Below are positions 24,332-33,447 of a DNA stretch of 64,000 nucleotides, piece by piece. How positions within the stretch are numbered: position 1 is the first letter of the stretch; every line of letters begins with the position of its first letter. Made by a program: the position numbers and the translations under genes. The notes under the pieces were generated by a model, which did not search any database, was not told the origin of the DNA, and was given only the letters and a program-made list of their open reading frames with translations. Source of the DNA: Pseudomonadota bacterium. Lineage in GTDB: Bacteria > Myxococcota_A > UBA796 > CAJQPC01. The stretch covers positions 1 to 64,000 of the forward strand of contig JAAESX010000332.1 of assembly GCA_024228935.1 (NCBI GenBank). The letters are read 5' to 3'.

Positions 24332-27300
24332 TCACTCCGCGAGCTCGCCATCCGTCGGGATGCGGTGATCTCCCGCGTCCTCCTCACGCTTCATCACCGT
24401 GAACTCGACCCGGCGGTTCACCCGCTGTGCGTCTCGCCCGTCGTGGTGGACCAGGGGCACGTCGTAGCCGTAGCCCTGGGCCACCAGCCGGTTCCGGTCG
24501 ATGCCGGCGTCGATGAGCCAGCGCATGACCTCGACCGCGCGGTCCTCGGACAGCCGGTAGTTGTACTCGGGGCCGCCGTTGTCGTTGGTGTGGCCCTCGA
24601 TGAGCACGGTGTCCAGGTCGGGGTTGTTCTCGAGGATGCGCGCGACCTCCTCGAGCACCGGGGTCGACTTCCTCAGCAGCTGGGCGCTGCCCTCGCGGAA
24701 GAAGATGGACTGCGTGATGATGATCCGGTCACCCGAGAGCTCGGCGAGCTTGGGGCAGCCGTCGCTGTAGCGGGGGTCCTGGGCCTCGTAGATCGGGACC
24801 TCGGGGCAGGCGTCGTCGATGTCGAGCACGCCGTCGCCATCGCTGTCCGCGAGCGGATCGAGCTCGGGAGGACGCTCGACGGTGACCACGTGGACGAGCA
24901 CCTCGGGCGGGGCCTCGGTCCGGCGGTTGAAGCCACCACCGATGACCACGCGAGCGGTCGAGGCGCCCACGGCGTCGTTCAGTCCGGCCCCGACACCGAC
25001 CATCGCCCAGCTGCCACCCCGAAGACGGATGCGGCTCGAGGCCATCAGCTCGACGGGGAAGCTCTCGAACCCGGTCGAGCCCTGCACCGTGGCCTCGCCA
25101 GCGACCATCAGCGCGTCCGTGACGGCGTAGTGCGCGCCGACGCCCATGAGGGGGCCGGCACCGGCCCGCAGGTTGCGCTCCTCTTCGAAGCGACCGGCAC
25201 GCGCGCCGACGTTGGCGACCCAGCCGACCCGGCCGAGCTCCTGGGCGACGCTGACCACGCCGCCGCCGGACAGGCCGGGGTTGCCGACCCACTGGTCCTC
25301 GTTCCCCGTGGGGATCCAGACGCTGGGGGCGATGGCGATGCCCGGACGAATGCCCGCAGGCGACCACGCCGGGATGACGGCGCCGAGGCGCATGTCGCCC
25401 ATCGCGATGAAGCTGCCGCCTGGGCCGACGCCGTACGCGTGGACCGGCACGACCGCCTCGAGCCGCGTGTGGGCGCCGAGTGAGCCGCTGACGACCACAT
25501 TCGCGGTCGACAGGTTGCTGAGGATGGGCGAGCGACCGTCGGGCAGGACCTCGACGAGCGGGCGCCAGGCGTGGTCCGCGATGACCGCGACGTCGTAGTC
25601 GCCGCGCTGACCGCCGTAGGGGTAGGCGAGCCGGTCGTAGCCGTAGACGTCGCCGGTGGTGCCGAGCACCTGGTAGCCGTGGGCGTCGGCCGCCTCGGCG
25701 CTAGGCGCGAAGACGAGCCCTCCGAGGAAGACCGCGACGAGCGTGCTGTATGCGCGGCGGCGCCGGCGGAGGAACAACAGCGGCAGGGCCAGGGCGCCGA
25801 GCCACGTGACCCGCTCGCCGGCGCAGCCGCCACCGGCGAACGGACCGTTGTAGTCGACGTAGTCCGGGACGCCATCGTGGTCGGTGTCGTTGTCGAGCTC
25901 GATGGCGTCGGGGTAGCCGTCGCCGTCGCTGTCGCGGTCCAGGCTGTTGCGGATGCCGTCGCCGTCGACGTCGATGTCCGCCACGCCGTCCCGGTTGGGG
26001 TCGGCCAGGTTCTCGGTCAGCGAGGTCAGGCCGTCGCCGTCGTCGTCCACATCGAAGACGTCGGCGGTGGTGTCCAGGTCGCTGTCGAACGCCACGGCCC
26101 CGTCCAGCTCCTGACCGTCCAGCAGACCATCATCATCGGTGTCGGGGTCCGTCGGGTCGCTTCCGACGGCCCACTCGTCCCAGTCGATGGCGCCGTCGGC
26201 GTCCCGGTCGTCCTGCTCGGTCCAGCCGTCGCAGTCGTTGTCGAGGCCGTCCCAGCGCTCCTCGGCGCCCGGGTAGACGGTGTCGTCGCGGTCGTCGCAG
26301 TCGTCCGCCACCAGGTACCCGTCGCCGTCGCGGTCGTCGTCGCGGCCGTCGCAGTCCTGGTCGACGCCGTCGTACCAGACCTCGGTCACATCCGTGTTGA
26401 TGCGCGGATCGAGGTCGTCGCAGTCGGTGCCGCCGCCTTCGATGCTGTCGTGGCCGTCGCGGTCCTGGTCGAAGTCCGAGTGGTCGTCGCAGTCCTGGTC
26501 GACGCCGTCGTACCAGGTCTCGGTGGCGCTGGGGTTGATCGAGCCGTCGTCGTCGTCGCAGTCCAGGCCCCAGGTCTCCTTGTCGTACCCGTCGCCGTCG
26601 CGGTCGTAGCTGACGTAGCCGTCGCAGTTCTCGTCGACGCTGTTGTAGACGATCTCCTCGGCGTTCGGATGGATCTCCGGGTCGTCGTCGTTGCAGTCCG
26701 GGCCAGCAGGGGCGCCGTTCCAGCCGTCCCCGTCGACGTCCCACTCCTCGACGCCATCGCAGTCTTCGTCGACGCCGTTGTAGGGGATCTCGTACGCGGC
26801 CGGGTGGATGTGGATGGCCGAGTCGTCGCAGTCGGCGCCGCCGTACGCGTCGCTGTCGTAGCCGTCCAGGTCCTGGTCGTAGTCGGACCAGCCGTCGCAG
26901 TCCTGGTCGACGCCGTCGTACCAGACCTCGCTCCCGACCGGGCTGACGGCCGCGTCGCCGTCGTCGCAGTCCAGGCCGCCGTACCGGGCGTCGTCGAAGC
27001 CGTCCAGGTCCTGGTCGTAGTCCGACAGGCCGTCGCAGTCCTGGTCGACGCCGTCGTACCAGATCTCGGTGGCGTCCGGGTTGACGGTGGCGTCCTCGTC
27101 GTCGCAGTCGTCGTCATCCCCGTCGAAGCCGTCGCCGTCCACGTCGACCAGGTCCACGCCATCGCAGTCCTGGTCGATGCCGTCGTACGGCACCTCGGTC
27201 GCGCCGGGCGAGATGGTCGAGTCCGAGTCGTCGCAGTCAACGTTGTCGTAGTAGCCGTCGCCGTCGTTGTCCTCGACCGCGGCGTCGGGGCCACCATAGG

Positions 27301-29377
27301 CGCCGATGTCCGAGACCGAGCCGTCCACGTCGAACACCGAGGTCTGCCCGGCGTCGATACAGGGGCTGCCCAGGTCGAGGTGCAGATCGTCGTTCGTCTC
27401 ATCGCCGTCGATGACCAGCGTCCGAAGGTCGGGGTCCTCGTCGTCGAGGTTGCCGTCGGTGTCTTCGGGGTCGTCACAGCCGTCGTAGTCGCTGTGGTTG
27501 TCGTACATCGCGTTGTGGAAGAAGTCCGACAGGCCGTCGACGTCCGTGTCCGCGCAGTAGACGGCGTACGGGGTGTCGTTCTCGAGCGCCAGGTTGTTGA
27601 CGAACTCGACGCCCATGCCGCTGACCCAGATGGCCGCGCCGTTGGCGGTCGTGCCGCCGTCCTGGCCGTAGAAGGTGTTGTTGGCGACGTAGGGGACCCC
27701 CGAGCCGTCCTCGAACATCAGCGCGCTGGCGTCGTTGTCGGCGAAGTTCTCGCCGAAGACGTTGTTGGTCCAGGCGGCGTCGTCGACGGTGAGGGTCTCG
27801 ACCGCCGCCGCCCCGTCCTCGGCCTCGTTCGCGAAGAACAGCGAGCGCGTCACCGAGACCTCGTCGGCCCCGCTGACGTAGAGCCCGCCACCGTCGGCGG
27901 CCTCGTTGCGCAGGATCTCGACCTCGCGAAGGACGATGTCGTCTCCGTCGAGCACATAGATGGCGCCTCCGTCGTCCGAGGCGACGTTGGAGTCGAACGT
28001 GGAGTCCTCGACGGACAGGTCCCAGGCGGTGGTACCCGGCGCGAAGGCGATGGCTCCGCCGCTGCCCAGGTCGGACTCGTTCCCGTCGAACGAGCAGGAC
28101 TCGACGGACAGGTCGGCCTCGCCGTCCACGTGGATGGCGCCACCGTCGTCGGACAGCGCCGTGTTCGAGCTGAAGTCGGCGTCCGAGATGTCGAGCGTGT
28201 CGCCGATGTCGTCGGCCAGGATGGCGCCCCCGGACTCGGCCTCGTTGCTGGTGAACGAGCTCCCCGACAGCGTCAGGGCCGCTCGCGTCCAGATGGCGCC
28301 GCCGTCGGTGGCCGTGTTGCTGCTGAACGTGCCATCGACGTCGCTGAAGATCGAGCTCTCGTCGATGGCGATGGCGCCACCTTCGTCGGCCTCGTTCGCA
28401 GAGAACGAGCAGCTGTCGCAGGCCACGTCCGAGGCGGACTCGAGGTAGAGCGCGCCCCCTCGGTCGTCCGAGCTGTTCGACCGGAACGTGACGCTGGTGA
28501 GCTCGGCGGTCGAGGCGTCGAGCGCGATGCCGCCGCCGTAGTCGTTCTGGCAGTCCGAGATGGTCACGCTCGTGAGCGTGAGCGTCGACCCGTTCGCTGC
28601 GTAGATGCCGCCGCCGGAGTAGCCGGTGCTGGAGAGTCGACAGCCGTCGATCGTGCTGCTGGTGAGCGTGATCGCGGAGTGGTCTCCGGCGTAGATCCCG
28701 ACCCCGAACGTCTGGTCTCCGGACGGGTCCGCGATGTCGAGATCCGTGCCGGTCAGGCTGCCGTCGTCGACGAACACGCCGACGCCCTGGCGGCTGGCGA
28801 CCGGGGTGTCGATCGCGACGACGTCGACCGAGACCGTGGACTCGCCGGTGATGGCCAGGCCGGCCCCCCAGGTCGCCTCCGCCTCGGTGATGGTCACGTC
28901 GACGAGCTCGATGTCCGCGGCATCGTCGACGAAGAAGCCGGCGCCTTTGCGCGCGACGGGCTTGCTGATCTCGATGGACTCGAAGCTGGCGGTCCCGCCG
29001 GAGACGTAGACGGCGCCACCGTCGCTGGTGTCCTTGCCCGCAGCCTCGATCTCCACCCAGGAGATCGCGACGCTGGCGTCCTCGAGCACCAGGCCCCGGC
29101 TCCCGCTGGGCGGCTCGATCTTGAAGTTCGAGAACGAGCCCGCCTCGCCGTCGTCCCAGCGCACGACGTAGCTGCCCGAGGTGGGCGACAGGGTGGCGCC
29201 GTTGCCCACCAGGTGCAGCGACTTGCCGTCGAGGTCGAGCGACTCGGCGTAGGTGCCCTTGGCGACGTCGATCGTGTCGTCGTCGCTGGCTGCGGCGATC
29301 GCGGCCTGGATGCTGTCGCCGGCCGACACGGTGTGTGTGGTCGCAGAGAACGCCAGGGACGACAAGAGCACGTACAT
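24332..29377 (-). CDS. Giant surface polyprotein: beta-helix, MopE repeats, internal sorting signal, OmpA-type outer-membrane protein
   Basis: 1681 aa from ATG 29377. Order: short signal peptide; right-handed parallel beta-helix with many NxAxxGGAI/L rungs (about residues 20-650); eight MopE-type DCDD...YDGVDQDCDG units; Asp-rich thrombospondin-3 repeats; a MYXO-CTERM-like element (GGGCAGERVTW, hydrophobic stretch, RRRRR) near residue 1190; directly after it a second signal-peptide-like segment (YSTLVAVFLGGLVFAPSAEA); a barrel-like domain; more TSP3; and a C-terminal OmpA peptidoglycan-binding domain (GHTNDNG, LSEDRA, NRRVEF). No stop or start codon separates the two halves. It may be processed into a surface adhesin and an OmpA-family protein. 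A sigma-28 box precedes it. Confidence 0.88.
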   Translation of the reverse strand: MYVLLSSLAFSATTHTVSAGDSIQAAIAAASDDDTIDVAKGTYAESLDLDGKSLHLVGNGATLSPTSGSYVVRWDDGEAGSFSNFKIEPPSGSRGLVLEDASVAISWVEIEAAGKDTSDGGAVYVSGGTASFESIEISKPVARKGAGFFVDDAADIELVDVTITEAEATWGAGLAITGESTVSVDVVAIDTPVASRQGVGVFVDDGSLTGTDLDIADPSGDQTFGVGIYAGDHSAITLTSSTIDGCRLSSTGYSGGGIYAANGSTLTLTSVTISDCQNDYGGGIALDASTAELTSVTFRSNSSDDRGGALYLESASDVACDSCSFSANEADEGGAIAIDESSIFSDVDGTFSSNTATDGGAIWTRAALTLSGSSFTSNEAESGGAILADDIGDTLDISDADFSSNTALSDDGGAIHVDGEADLSVESCSFDGNESDLGSGGAIAFAPGTTAWDLSVEDSTFDSNVASDDGGAIYVLDGDDIVLREVEILRNEAADGGGLYVSGADEVSVTRSLFFANEAEDGAAAVETLTVDDAAWTNNVFGENFADNDASALMFEDGSGVPYVANNTFYGQDGGTTANGAAIWVSGMGVEFVNNLALENDTPYAVYCADTDVDGLSDFFHNAMYDNHSDYDGCDDPEDTDGNLDDEDPDLRTLVIDGDETNDDLHLDLGSPCIDAGQTSVFDVDGSVSDIGAYGGPDAAVEDNDGDGYYDNVDCDDSDSTISPGATEVPYDGIDQDCDGVDLVDVDGDGFDGDDDDCDDEDATVNPDATEIWYDGVDQDCDGLSDYDQDLDGFDDARYGGLDCDDGDAAVSPVGSEVWYDGVDQDCDGWSDYDQDLDGYDSDAYGGADCDDSAIHIHPAAYEIPYNGVDEDCDGVEEWDVDGDGWNGAPAGPDCNDDDPEIHPNAEEIVYNSVDENCDGYVSYDRDGDGYDKETWGLDCDDDDGSINPSATETWYDGVDQDCDDHSDFDQDRDGHDSIEGGGTDCDDLDPRINTDVTEVWYDGVDQDCDGRDDDRDGDGYLVADDCDDRDDTVYPGAEERWDGLDNDCDGWTEQDDRDADGAIDWDEWAVGSDPTDPDTDDDGLLDGQELDGAVAFDSDLDTTADVFDVDDDGDGLTSLTENLADPNRDGVADIDVDGDGIRNSLDRDSDGDGYPDAIELDNDTDHDGVPDYVDYNGPFAGGGCAGERVTWLGALALPLLFLRRRRRAYSTLVAVFLGGLVFAPSAEAADAHGYQVLGTTGDVYGYDRLAYPYGGQRGDYDVAVIADHAWRPLVEVLPDGRSPILSNLSTANVVVSGSLGAHTRLEAVVPVHAYGVGPGGSFIAMGDMRLGAVIPAWSPAGIRPGIAIAPSVWIPTGNEDQWVGNPGLSGGGVVSVAQELGRVGWVANVGARAGRFEEERNLRAGAGPLMGVGAHYAVTDALMVAGEATVQGSTGFESFPVELMASSRIRLRGGSWAMVGVGAGLNDAVGASTARVVIGGGFNRRTEAPPEVLVHVVTVERPPELDPLADSDGDGVLDIDDACPEVPIYEAQDPRYSDGCPKLAELSGDRIIITQSIFFREGSAQLLRKSTPVLEEVARILENNPDLDTVLIEGHTNDNGGPEYNYRLSEDRAVEVMRWLIDAGIDRNRLVAQGYGYDVPLVHHDGRDAQRVNRRVEFTVMKREEDAGDHRIPTDGELAE
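26222..27251 (-). repeat. Eight tandem MopE-type repeats (DNA and protein level)
   Basis: Near-identical blocks of about 130 bp, each coding DCDD...TEVWYDGVDQDCDG. The same bases (GTCGCAGTCCTGGTCGACGC on the plus strand) recur at about 26350, 26490, 26900 and 27040. In MopE-type proteins this motif binds Ca2+ or copper. The high DNA identity makes copy-number change by recombination likely. Confidence 0.85.
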
Positions 29378-29384
29378 GGCTCGC

Positions 29385-29411
29385 GAATCGGACGCAGGCG
29401 GGCTCGCTTTA
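29385..29411 (-). promoter_or_regulatory. Sigma-28 promoter of the giant surface protein, leaderless geometry
   Basis: Minus-strand TAAA-N15-TCCGATTC with consensus -35 and spacer. The -10 ends 7 nt before the ATG, as for flhA and the PilZ-like gene. No ribosome site is visible. Confidence 0.55.
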
Positions 29412-29419
29412 GTGGGGGT

Positions 29420-29425
29420 TAGGGT
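29420..29425 (+). promoter_or_regulatory. -10 element TAGGGT before the gene at 29446
   Basis: In GGTTAGGGT context, 20 nt before the GTG start, followed by a GGAGG ribosome site. Back to back with the sigma-28 box of the giant gene. Confidence 0.4.
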
Positions 29426-29445
29426 TCGGCCCACTGGAGGCCCCC

Positions 29446-30207
29446 GTGAGCTACGACGTCACGCTGCACGCCGCGGGGCTCGTCGAGGGCCTGAGCCGGC
29501 TCGGATACCGGATCGGGCACGACAGTGCGGTCCGGGTGGACGAGCCCACCCAGGTCCGCGTCCGTGTCGATCTCGACGACGGACAGGCGATCCTCCGCGT
29601 TCCCACGCCACGCCTGGACGCGTTCGGACGGGTGGCCGCGGACGACCTGGACGTGCTCGCGCAGCAGGTCTCGCTCCAGGTCGATGGCGCCGCCTGGGAT
29701 CGCGCAGGGTTCCTGGCCGGCTGGGCCTCCGCCAACGCGCGAGCCCACGAACACCACATCGCTCGGCTGGGCTGGGGCCATGCCGCGCAGCCCTCCCGCC
29801 GCGTCACCCGAGCCCGCGCCGAGGCGCTCTACGCGTGGAACCGGGAGCGCGATGGTCTCCAGCACCGCACCGCCGAGGACTTCGTTCCGAACGTCTTCCT
29901 GGCCGAGTTCGGCGACGGCGTCGAGACCTATGTCGTCTGGGGAGACGGGATGCCGATGTGGATGCCGCGGGTGGACCGGGTCGTCGTCGCGCGAGACCAG
30001 CTCCGAGCCGGAGGCCCGGGCCCCTACGAGGAGCGCGTCGTGCGCTTCGCCGAGCTGGAGCACCTGCTCGGTGACTGGGAGGATGGCGCGCTGCCCTGGT
30101 CCCGGCTCACGCCGACGCCCGAGGTGGTGGCCTGGGTCCGAGGGCTGGACCTGGACGGTAGCCGCCCCCAGGGTGTGCACCTCGACGACCTGTACGAGGT
30201 CGATTGA
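29446..30207 (+). CDS. Hypothetical protein
   Basis: 253 aa from GTG 29446 with GGAGG 5 nt upstream. It is soluble, without a signal peptide or membrane segment, and rich in Trp, His and Arg in the middle (ARLGWGHAAQPSRRVTRAR). No family is recognised. Its 3' end overlaps the next gene (TTGA), so it heads a three-gene unit with the YcaQ-like glycosylase and the ABC1 kinase. Confidence 0.75.
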   Translation: MSYDVTLHAAGLVEGLSRLGYRIGHDSAVRVDEPTQVRVRVDLDDGQAILRVPTPRLDAFGRVAADDLDVLAQQVSLQVDGAAWDRAGFLAGWASANARAHEHHIARLGWGHAAQPSRRVTRARAEALYAWNRERDGLQHRTAEDFVPNVFLAEFGDGVETYVVWGDGMPMWMPRVDRVVVARDQLRAGGPGPYEERVVRFAELEHLLGDWEDGALPWSRLTPTPEVVAWVRGLDLDGSRPQGVHLDDLYEVD

Positions 30208-31304
30208 GGACGCTCACACCCGCGCAGGCGCGCCGCTTCCTGGTCGGTCAGGCCGGGCTGTTCGCCATCGAGCACCCACGCGGGCATGACGGCGTGCGAG
30301 CGCTTCTGGAGCGCCGGCGCTGCATCCAGCTCGACCCGCTCGACCCCATCGGGACGAACGCCGACCTGGTGGCGCTGGCCCGCGTCGACGGCATCCGAAG
30401 GGGCGACGTGTACGACGCGCTGCTGCCCGGCCACGCCTTCGAGCACTTCGCCAAGGAGCGCTGCCTGCTGCCCGCGACGGCCTTCCCCCACTACGCTGGC
30501 CAGGCCGTGGAGACGCCGTGGTGGCGCCTGCAGGAGCGCATGAAGCGCGTTCCGTCCGAGGTGATCGAGGCCGTCTTCGACGAGGTCTCCAAGGGCCCGC
30601 TCCAGGCCCGGGATCTGCCGGACTACGGCCGCGTCGCGCCCATCGACTGGAGCGGCTGGAAGTCGACCAGCAAGGCCGGCTCGATGGCCCTGCGCATCCT
30701 GTGGACGCGGTGTCGCATCGTGGTGCACTCACGCGCCGGACGGCAGAAGGTGTACTCGCTGCCCGAGGTCTCGCTGGGGGACTCCGAGCGGTCGGACGAG
30801 GACTTCGACCGCTGGGCGCTGCTCGAGCGGGTCGAAGCGGCCGGAATGCTGGCCGAGAGCTCGGGGCCGTGGTGGTCGATGCTGGCCTCGGCGCGGAAGT
30901 CCGGGCTCCGAGACGAGCTGGTCGACGAGGGGCTGGTCCAGCGCGTGACCGTCGAAGGCAGCCGCCGGACGTACCTCGCGCCCGCCGGCTTCCTGTCCCG
31001 CGAGCGGCCCGACCCCGACGGTCGGATGCGGGTCCTCGGGCCGCTCGACCCCCTGATCTGGGACCGCAAGCTGATCGGCCACGCATTCGGCTTCGAGTAC
31101 CTGTGGGAGGTCTACAAACCCGCCGACAAGCGGCGCTGGGGCTGGTACGTGTGTCCCCTGCTCCTGGGCGACCGGCTGGTCGGGCGCGTCGAGGCGCACG
31201 TGGACGAGGGACGCATCGTAATCGACAACGTCTGGCGCGAAGACGGTTGGGACGAGGCGGCCTTCGAGGCGTGCATGCACCGCCACGAACAGGCGATCTG
31301 CTGA
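30204..31304 (+). CDS. ycaQ: YcaQ/AlkX-type DNA glycosylase (winged-helix, HTH_42 family)
   Basis: 366 aa from a TTG overlapping the upstream stop. It has the family's N-terminal LTPAQARRFLVGQ and the catalytic Q-x-D element in RRRCIQLDPLDPIGTNADL, then RHAFEHFAKE-like and RPLGPLDPLIWDRKL-type core motifs (VLGPLDPLIWDRKLIGHAF) and LWEVYKPADKRRWGWYVCPLL. E. coli YcaQ (AlkX) unhooks interstrand crosslinks and removes N-alkylated purines, which is the likely role here. It is translationally coupled to the ABC1 kinase gene. Confidence 0.85.
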   Translation: MRTLTPAQARRFLVGQAGLFAIEHPRGHDGVRALLERRRCIQLDPLDPIGTNADLVALARVDGIRRGDVYDALLPGHAFEHFAKERCLLPATAFPHYAGQAVETPWWRLQERMKRVPSEVIEAVFDEVSKGPLQARDLPDYGRVAPIDWSGWKSTSKAGSMALRILWTRCRIVVHSRAGRQKVYSLPEVSLGDSERSDEDFDRWALLERVEAAGMLAESSGPWWSMLASARKSGLRDELVDEGLVQRVTVEGSRRTYLAPAGFLSRERPDPDGRMRVLGPLDPLIWDRKLIGHAFGFEYLWEVYKPADKRRWGWYVCPLLLGDRLVGRVEAHVDEGRIVIDNVWREDGWDEAAFEACMHRHEQAIC

Positions 31305-32635
31305 TGGCACGCAAGAAGGGCTCGCGGCTGGGACGGCTCGCTCGCATCGGCGGGCTGGGCGCGAAGGTGGGCGGCAGCTGGGTCGGCCAGAAGATCAAGG
31401 GGGCCCTGCAGAGCGCGGACGAGCGCGAGGAAGGGGCTCGCAAGCAGGCCATCGACGGGGCCCGCGAGGTCGTGAAGACCATGCGGACGATGAAGGGCGC
31501 CGCGATGAAGGTCGGCCAGGGGCTGGCCCAGGTGGCCGAGGGGCTCGACCTCCCGGACGACGTCGCTGCGTCCCTGCGCGAGCTGAACAACAAGGCCAAG
31601 CCGGTCCCCGCGAGCGTCATCAAGGCGGAGATCGAGCGTTCGTTGGAGGCTCCGCTCGACGAGCTGTTCGCGAGCTTCTCGGACGAGCCGCTGGGCACGG
31701 CCTCGCTCGCGCAGGCCCACGCGGCCACGCTGAAGGACGGCACGCGCGTGGTCGTGAAGGTGCTGCACCCCGGCATCGAGGAGACCATCGACGCGGACCT
31801 GTTCGCGATGCGCTCGATGTTCGTGACCGGCCGACTGATGCAGCGCCCGAAGGAGGAGCTGCAGTACCTGTTCGCCGAGATCGAGGAGCGGGTCCGCGAG
31901 GAGCTCGACTACTACCAGGAGGCCGCGAACATCGAGCTCGCGGCGACCGGCCTGGCCCACATCGACGGAATCCGGGTCCCCAGGACGTACCCCTCGCACT
32001 GCACCGACCGCGTGCTGACGATGGACCACCTGCCGGGCGTCCCGCTGGAGGACTGGCTCCCGACCGCGACCTCGGAGATGCGCCACAAGGCCGGCTCGAA
32101 CCTGGTCGACGCGTTCCACCACATGCTGTTCGAGATGCGGGCCGTGCACGCCGATCCGCACGAGGGCAACTACCTGTTCTGCGAGGACGGCACGGTCTGC
32201 CTGCTCGACTTCGGCTGCATGAAGCGGCTGTCGGAGCACTGGGTCGCCAACTACGCCCGCATCGGCCAGGGCGCGTTCAAGCTGGACCGCGAGCTGACGC
32301 TGTCGGCGCTCGAGGACATCGGCTCGCTGACCGAGCGCAAGCCCGCCTCGGACGAGGTCGCGTGGCAGTTCATGCTGGCCTTCTGCAAGCCGTTCCTGAA
32401 CGGGCCGTACGAGATGGCCGGGCCGCAAGACACGGTGCACGAGGACATCCAGGCGCTGATGCCCTCGGTGCTGCGTCACCCCACGATCCGGACGCCCAAG
32501 GACATGGTGTTCATCCACCGGACGCTGGGCGGGATCTACTCGATGGTGCGCCGCGTCAACGTCACGATGGACTGGGGCGAGCTGGCGACGCCGTACCACC
32601 TGCGGGCCATCGCTCGGGCCGAGGGCCGGGGCTGA
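31304..32635 (+). CDS. ABC1/UbiB-type atypical kinase
   Basis: 443 aa. The family hallmark KxGQ is present (AAMKVGQGLAQ) with the QTS-like SLAQAH loop, the catalytic Lys (VVVKVLHPG), Glu (EERVREELDYYQEA), the HADPHEGNY catalytic loop and LLDFGCMK. UbiB/COQ8 members support ubiquinone synthesis, but many bacterial paralogs are uncharacterised and this one is not near ubi genes. Its ATG overlaps the stop of the glycosylase gene (TGATG). No C-terminal membrane anchor is evident, unlike E. coli UbiB. Confidence 0.88.
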   Translation: MARKKGSRLGRLARIGGLGAKVGGSWVGQKIKGALQSADEREEGARKQAIDGAREVVKTMRTMKGAAMKVGQGLAQVAEGLDLPDDVAASLRELNNKAKPVPASVIKAEIERSLEAPLDELFASFSDEPLGTASLAQAHAATLKDGTRVVVKVLHPGIEETIDADLFAMRSMFVTGRLMQRPKEELQYLFAEIEERVREELDYYQEAANIELAATGLAHIDGIRVPRTYPSHCTDRVLTMDHLPGVPLEDWLPTATSEMRHKAGSNLVDAFHHMLFEMRAVHADPHEGNYLFCEDGTVCLLDFGCMKRLSEHWVANYARIGQGAFKLDRELTLSALEDIGSLTERKPASDEVAWQFMLAFCKPFLNGPYEMAGPQDTVHEDIQALMPSVLRHPTIRTPKDMVFIHRTLGGIYSMVRRVNVTMDWGELATPYHLRAIARAEGRG

Positions 32636-32691
32636 CGAGGGCGTGAAACCGGCGCGCTCCCGCGCCCTTGATGTGTCGGCAGGAGGTCGAC

Positions 32692-33447
32692 ATGTCCACG
32701 TTCCATGCCGCTCGATTCCAGGAGGCCGCGCTCAGCGAGGTCCAGCCCGCGGACGTCGCCGACCGCATCCGCACGGCGTTGTCGGTCCCGGGCCGCCCGA
32801 GCCTCTCGGACAGCGAGAAGCTCCACATCGCCGTCCGTATCCTCGACGAGGCCGGCCTGACCGGCGGCGAGCTGGCCGCACAGGTCGCGCTCCTGTTCTT
32901 CGAGCCGTGCCCGGTGCGCGACGTGTTCTTCCTGGGCGGCGAGGTCCGGGTGGAGTTCGACGACGACCGGTCCTACTCGAACCCGGCGCCGGCACCCGAG
33001 CCCGTCGAGAGCCGCAGCGAGCGCATCGAGGGGTTTCGGAAGACCGGCAGCATCTCCCGACCGGACACGTGGCTCCAGCGCGAGCACCTGGCCGTGGTGA
33101 ACAGCTTCCTGGCGACCTGGGAGGGCGAGCGGTTCGCGCGCCTGACCCCGTCGCAGCGCACGTCGGACGCCGCGTTCCGACGGGCGCTGTGGATGTTCGA
33201 GCAGGACCTGGCCGTCTCCTACCTGCTGAAGGCCAAGGCCGCGGTGAAGCGGCAGCTCGGGCCGGTCCGCGGGAGGTCGGCCGAGCAGCTCCTGTCCGAC
33301 GCCATCGACCTGGCCCAGCAGTACAAGAACCCGTACGTCCACGCGGCTCCGCACGCGCAGGTCGAGATCCAGGACGAGGCGGTCGCGATGGGCGCGGTCG
33401 AGGAGCTCGGGTTCCCGATCGCCGATCGAGCCGAGGCAGGGTCCTAG
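32692..33447 (+). CDS. Hypothetical protein
   Basis: 251 aa from ATG 32692, chosen because AGGAGG lies 5 nt upstream; an earlier in-frame ATG at 32668 lacks one. It is soluble and charged. The N-terminal third is helical, with an acidic strand-rich centre (VFFLGGEVRVEFDDDRSYS) and a helical C-terminal half (FRRALWMFEQDLAVSYLLKAKAAVKRQ in part). No family is recognised. Confidence 0.75.
   Translation: MSTFHAARFQEAALSEVQPADVADRIRTALSVPGRPSLSDSEKLHIAVRILDEAGLTGGELAAQVALLFFEPCPVRDVFFLGGEVRVEFDDDRSYSNPAPAPEPVESRSERIEGFRKTGSISRPDTWLQREHLAVVNSFLATWEGERFARLTPSQRTSDAAFRRALWMFEQDLAVSYLLKAKAAVKRQLGPVRGRSAEQLLSDAIDLAQQYKNPYVHAAPHAQVEIQDEAVAMGAVEELGFPIADRAEAGS

Noticed and set aside
26222..27251. Regularly spaced repeats that could suggest a CRISPR array
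   Set aside because: Units are about 130 bp, in frame, and encode MopE calcium-binding motifs; spacers are not unique.
25571..29422. 1283-aa Val/Ala/Asp-rich plus-strand open frame opposite the giant surface protein
   Set aside because: Its periodicity mirrors the MopE and beta-helix repeats of the real gene; no independent motif or ribosome site.
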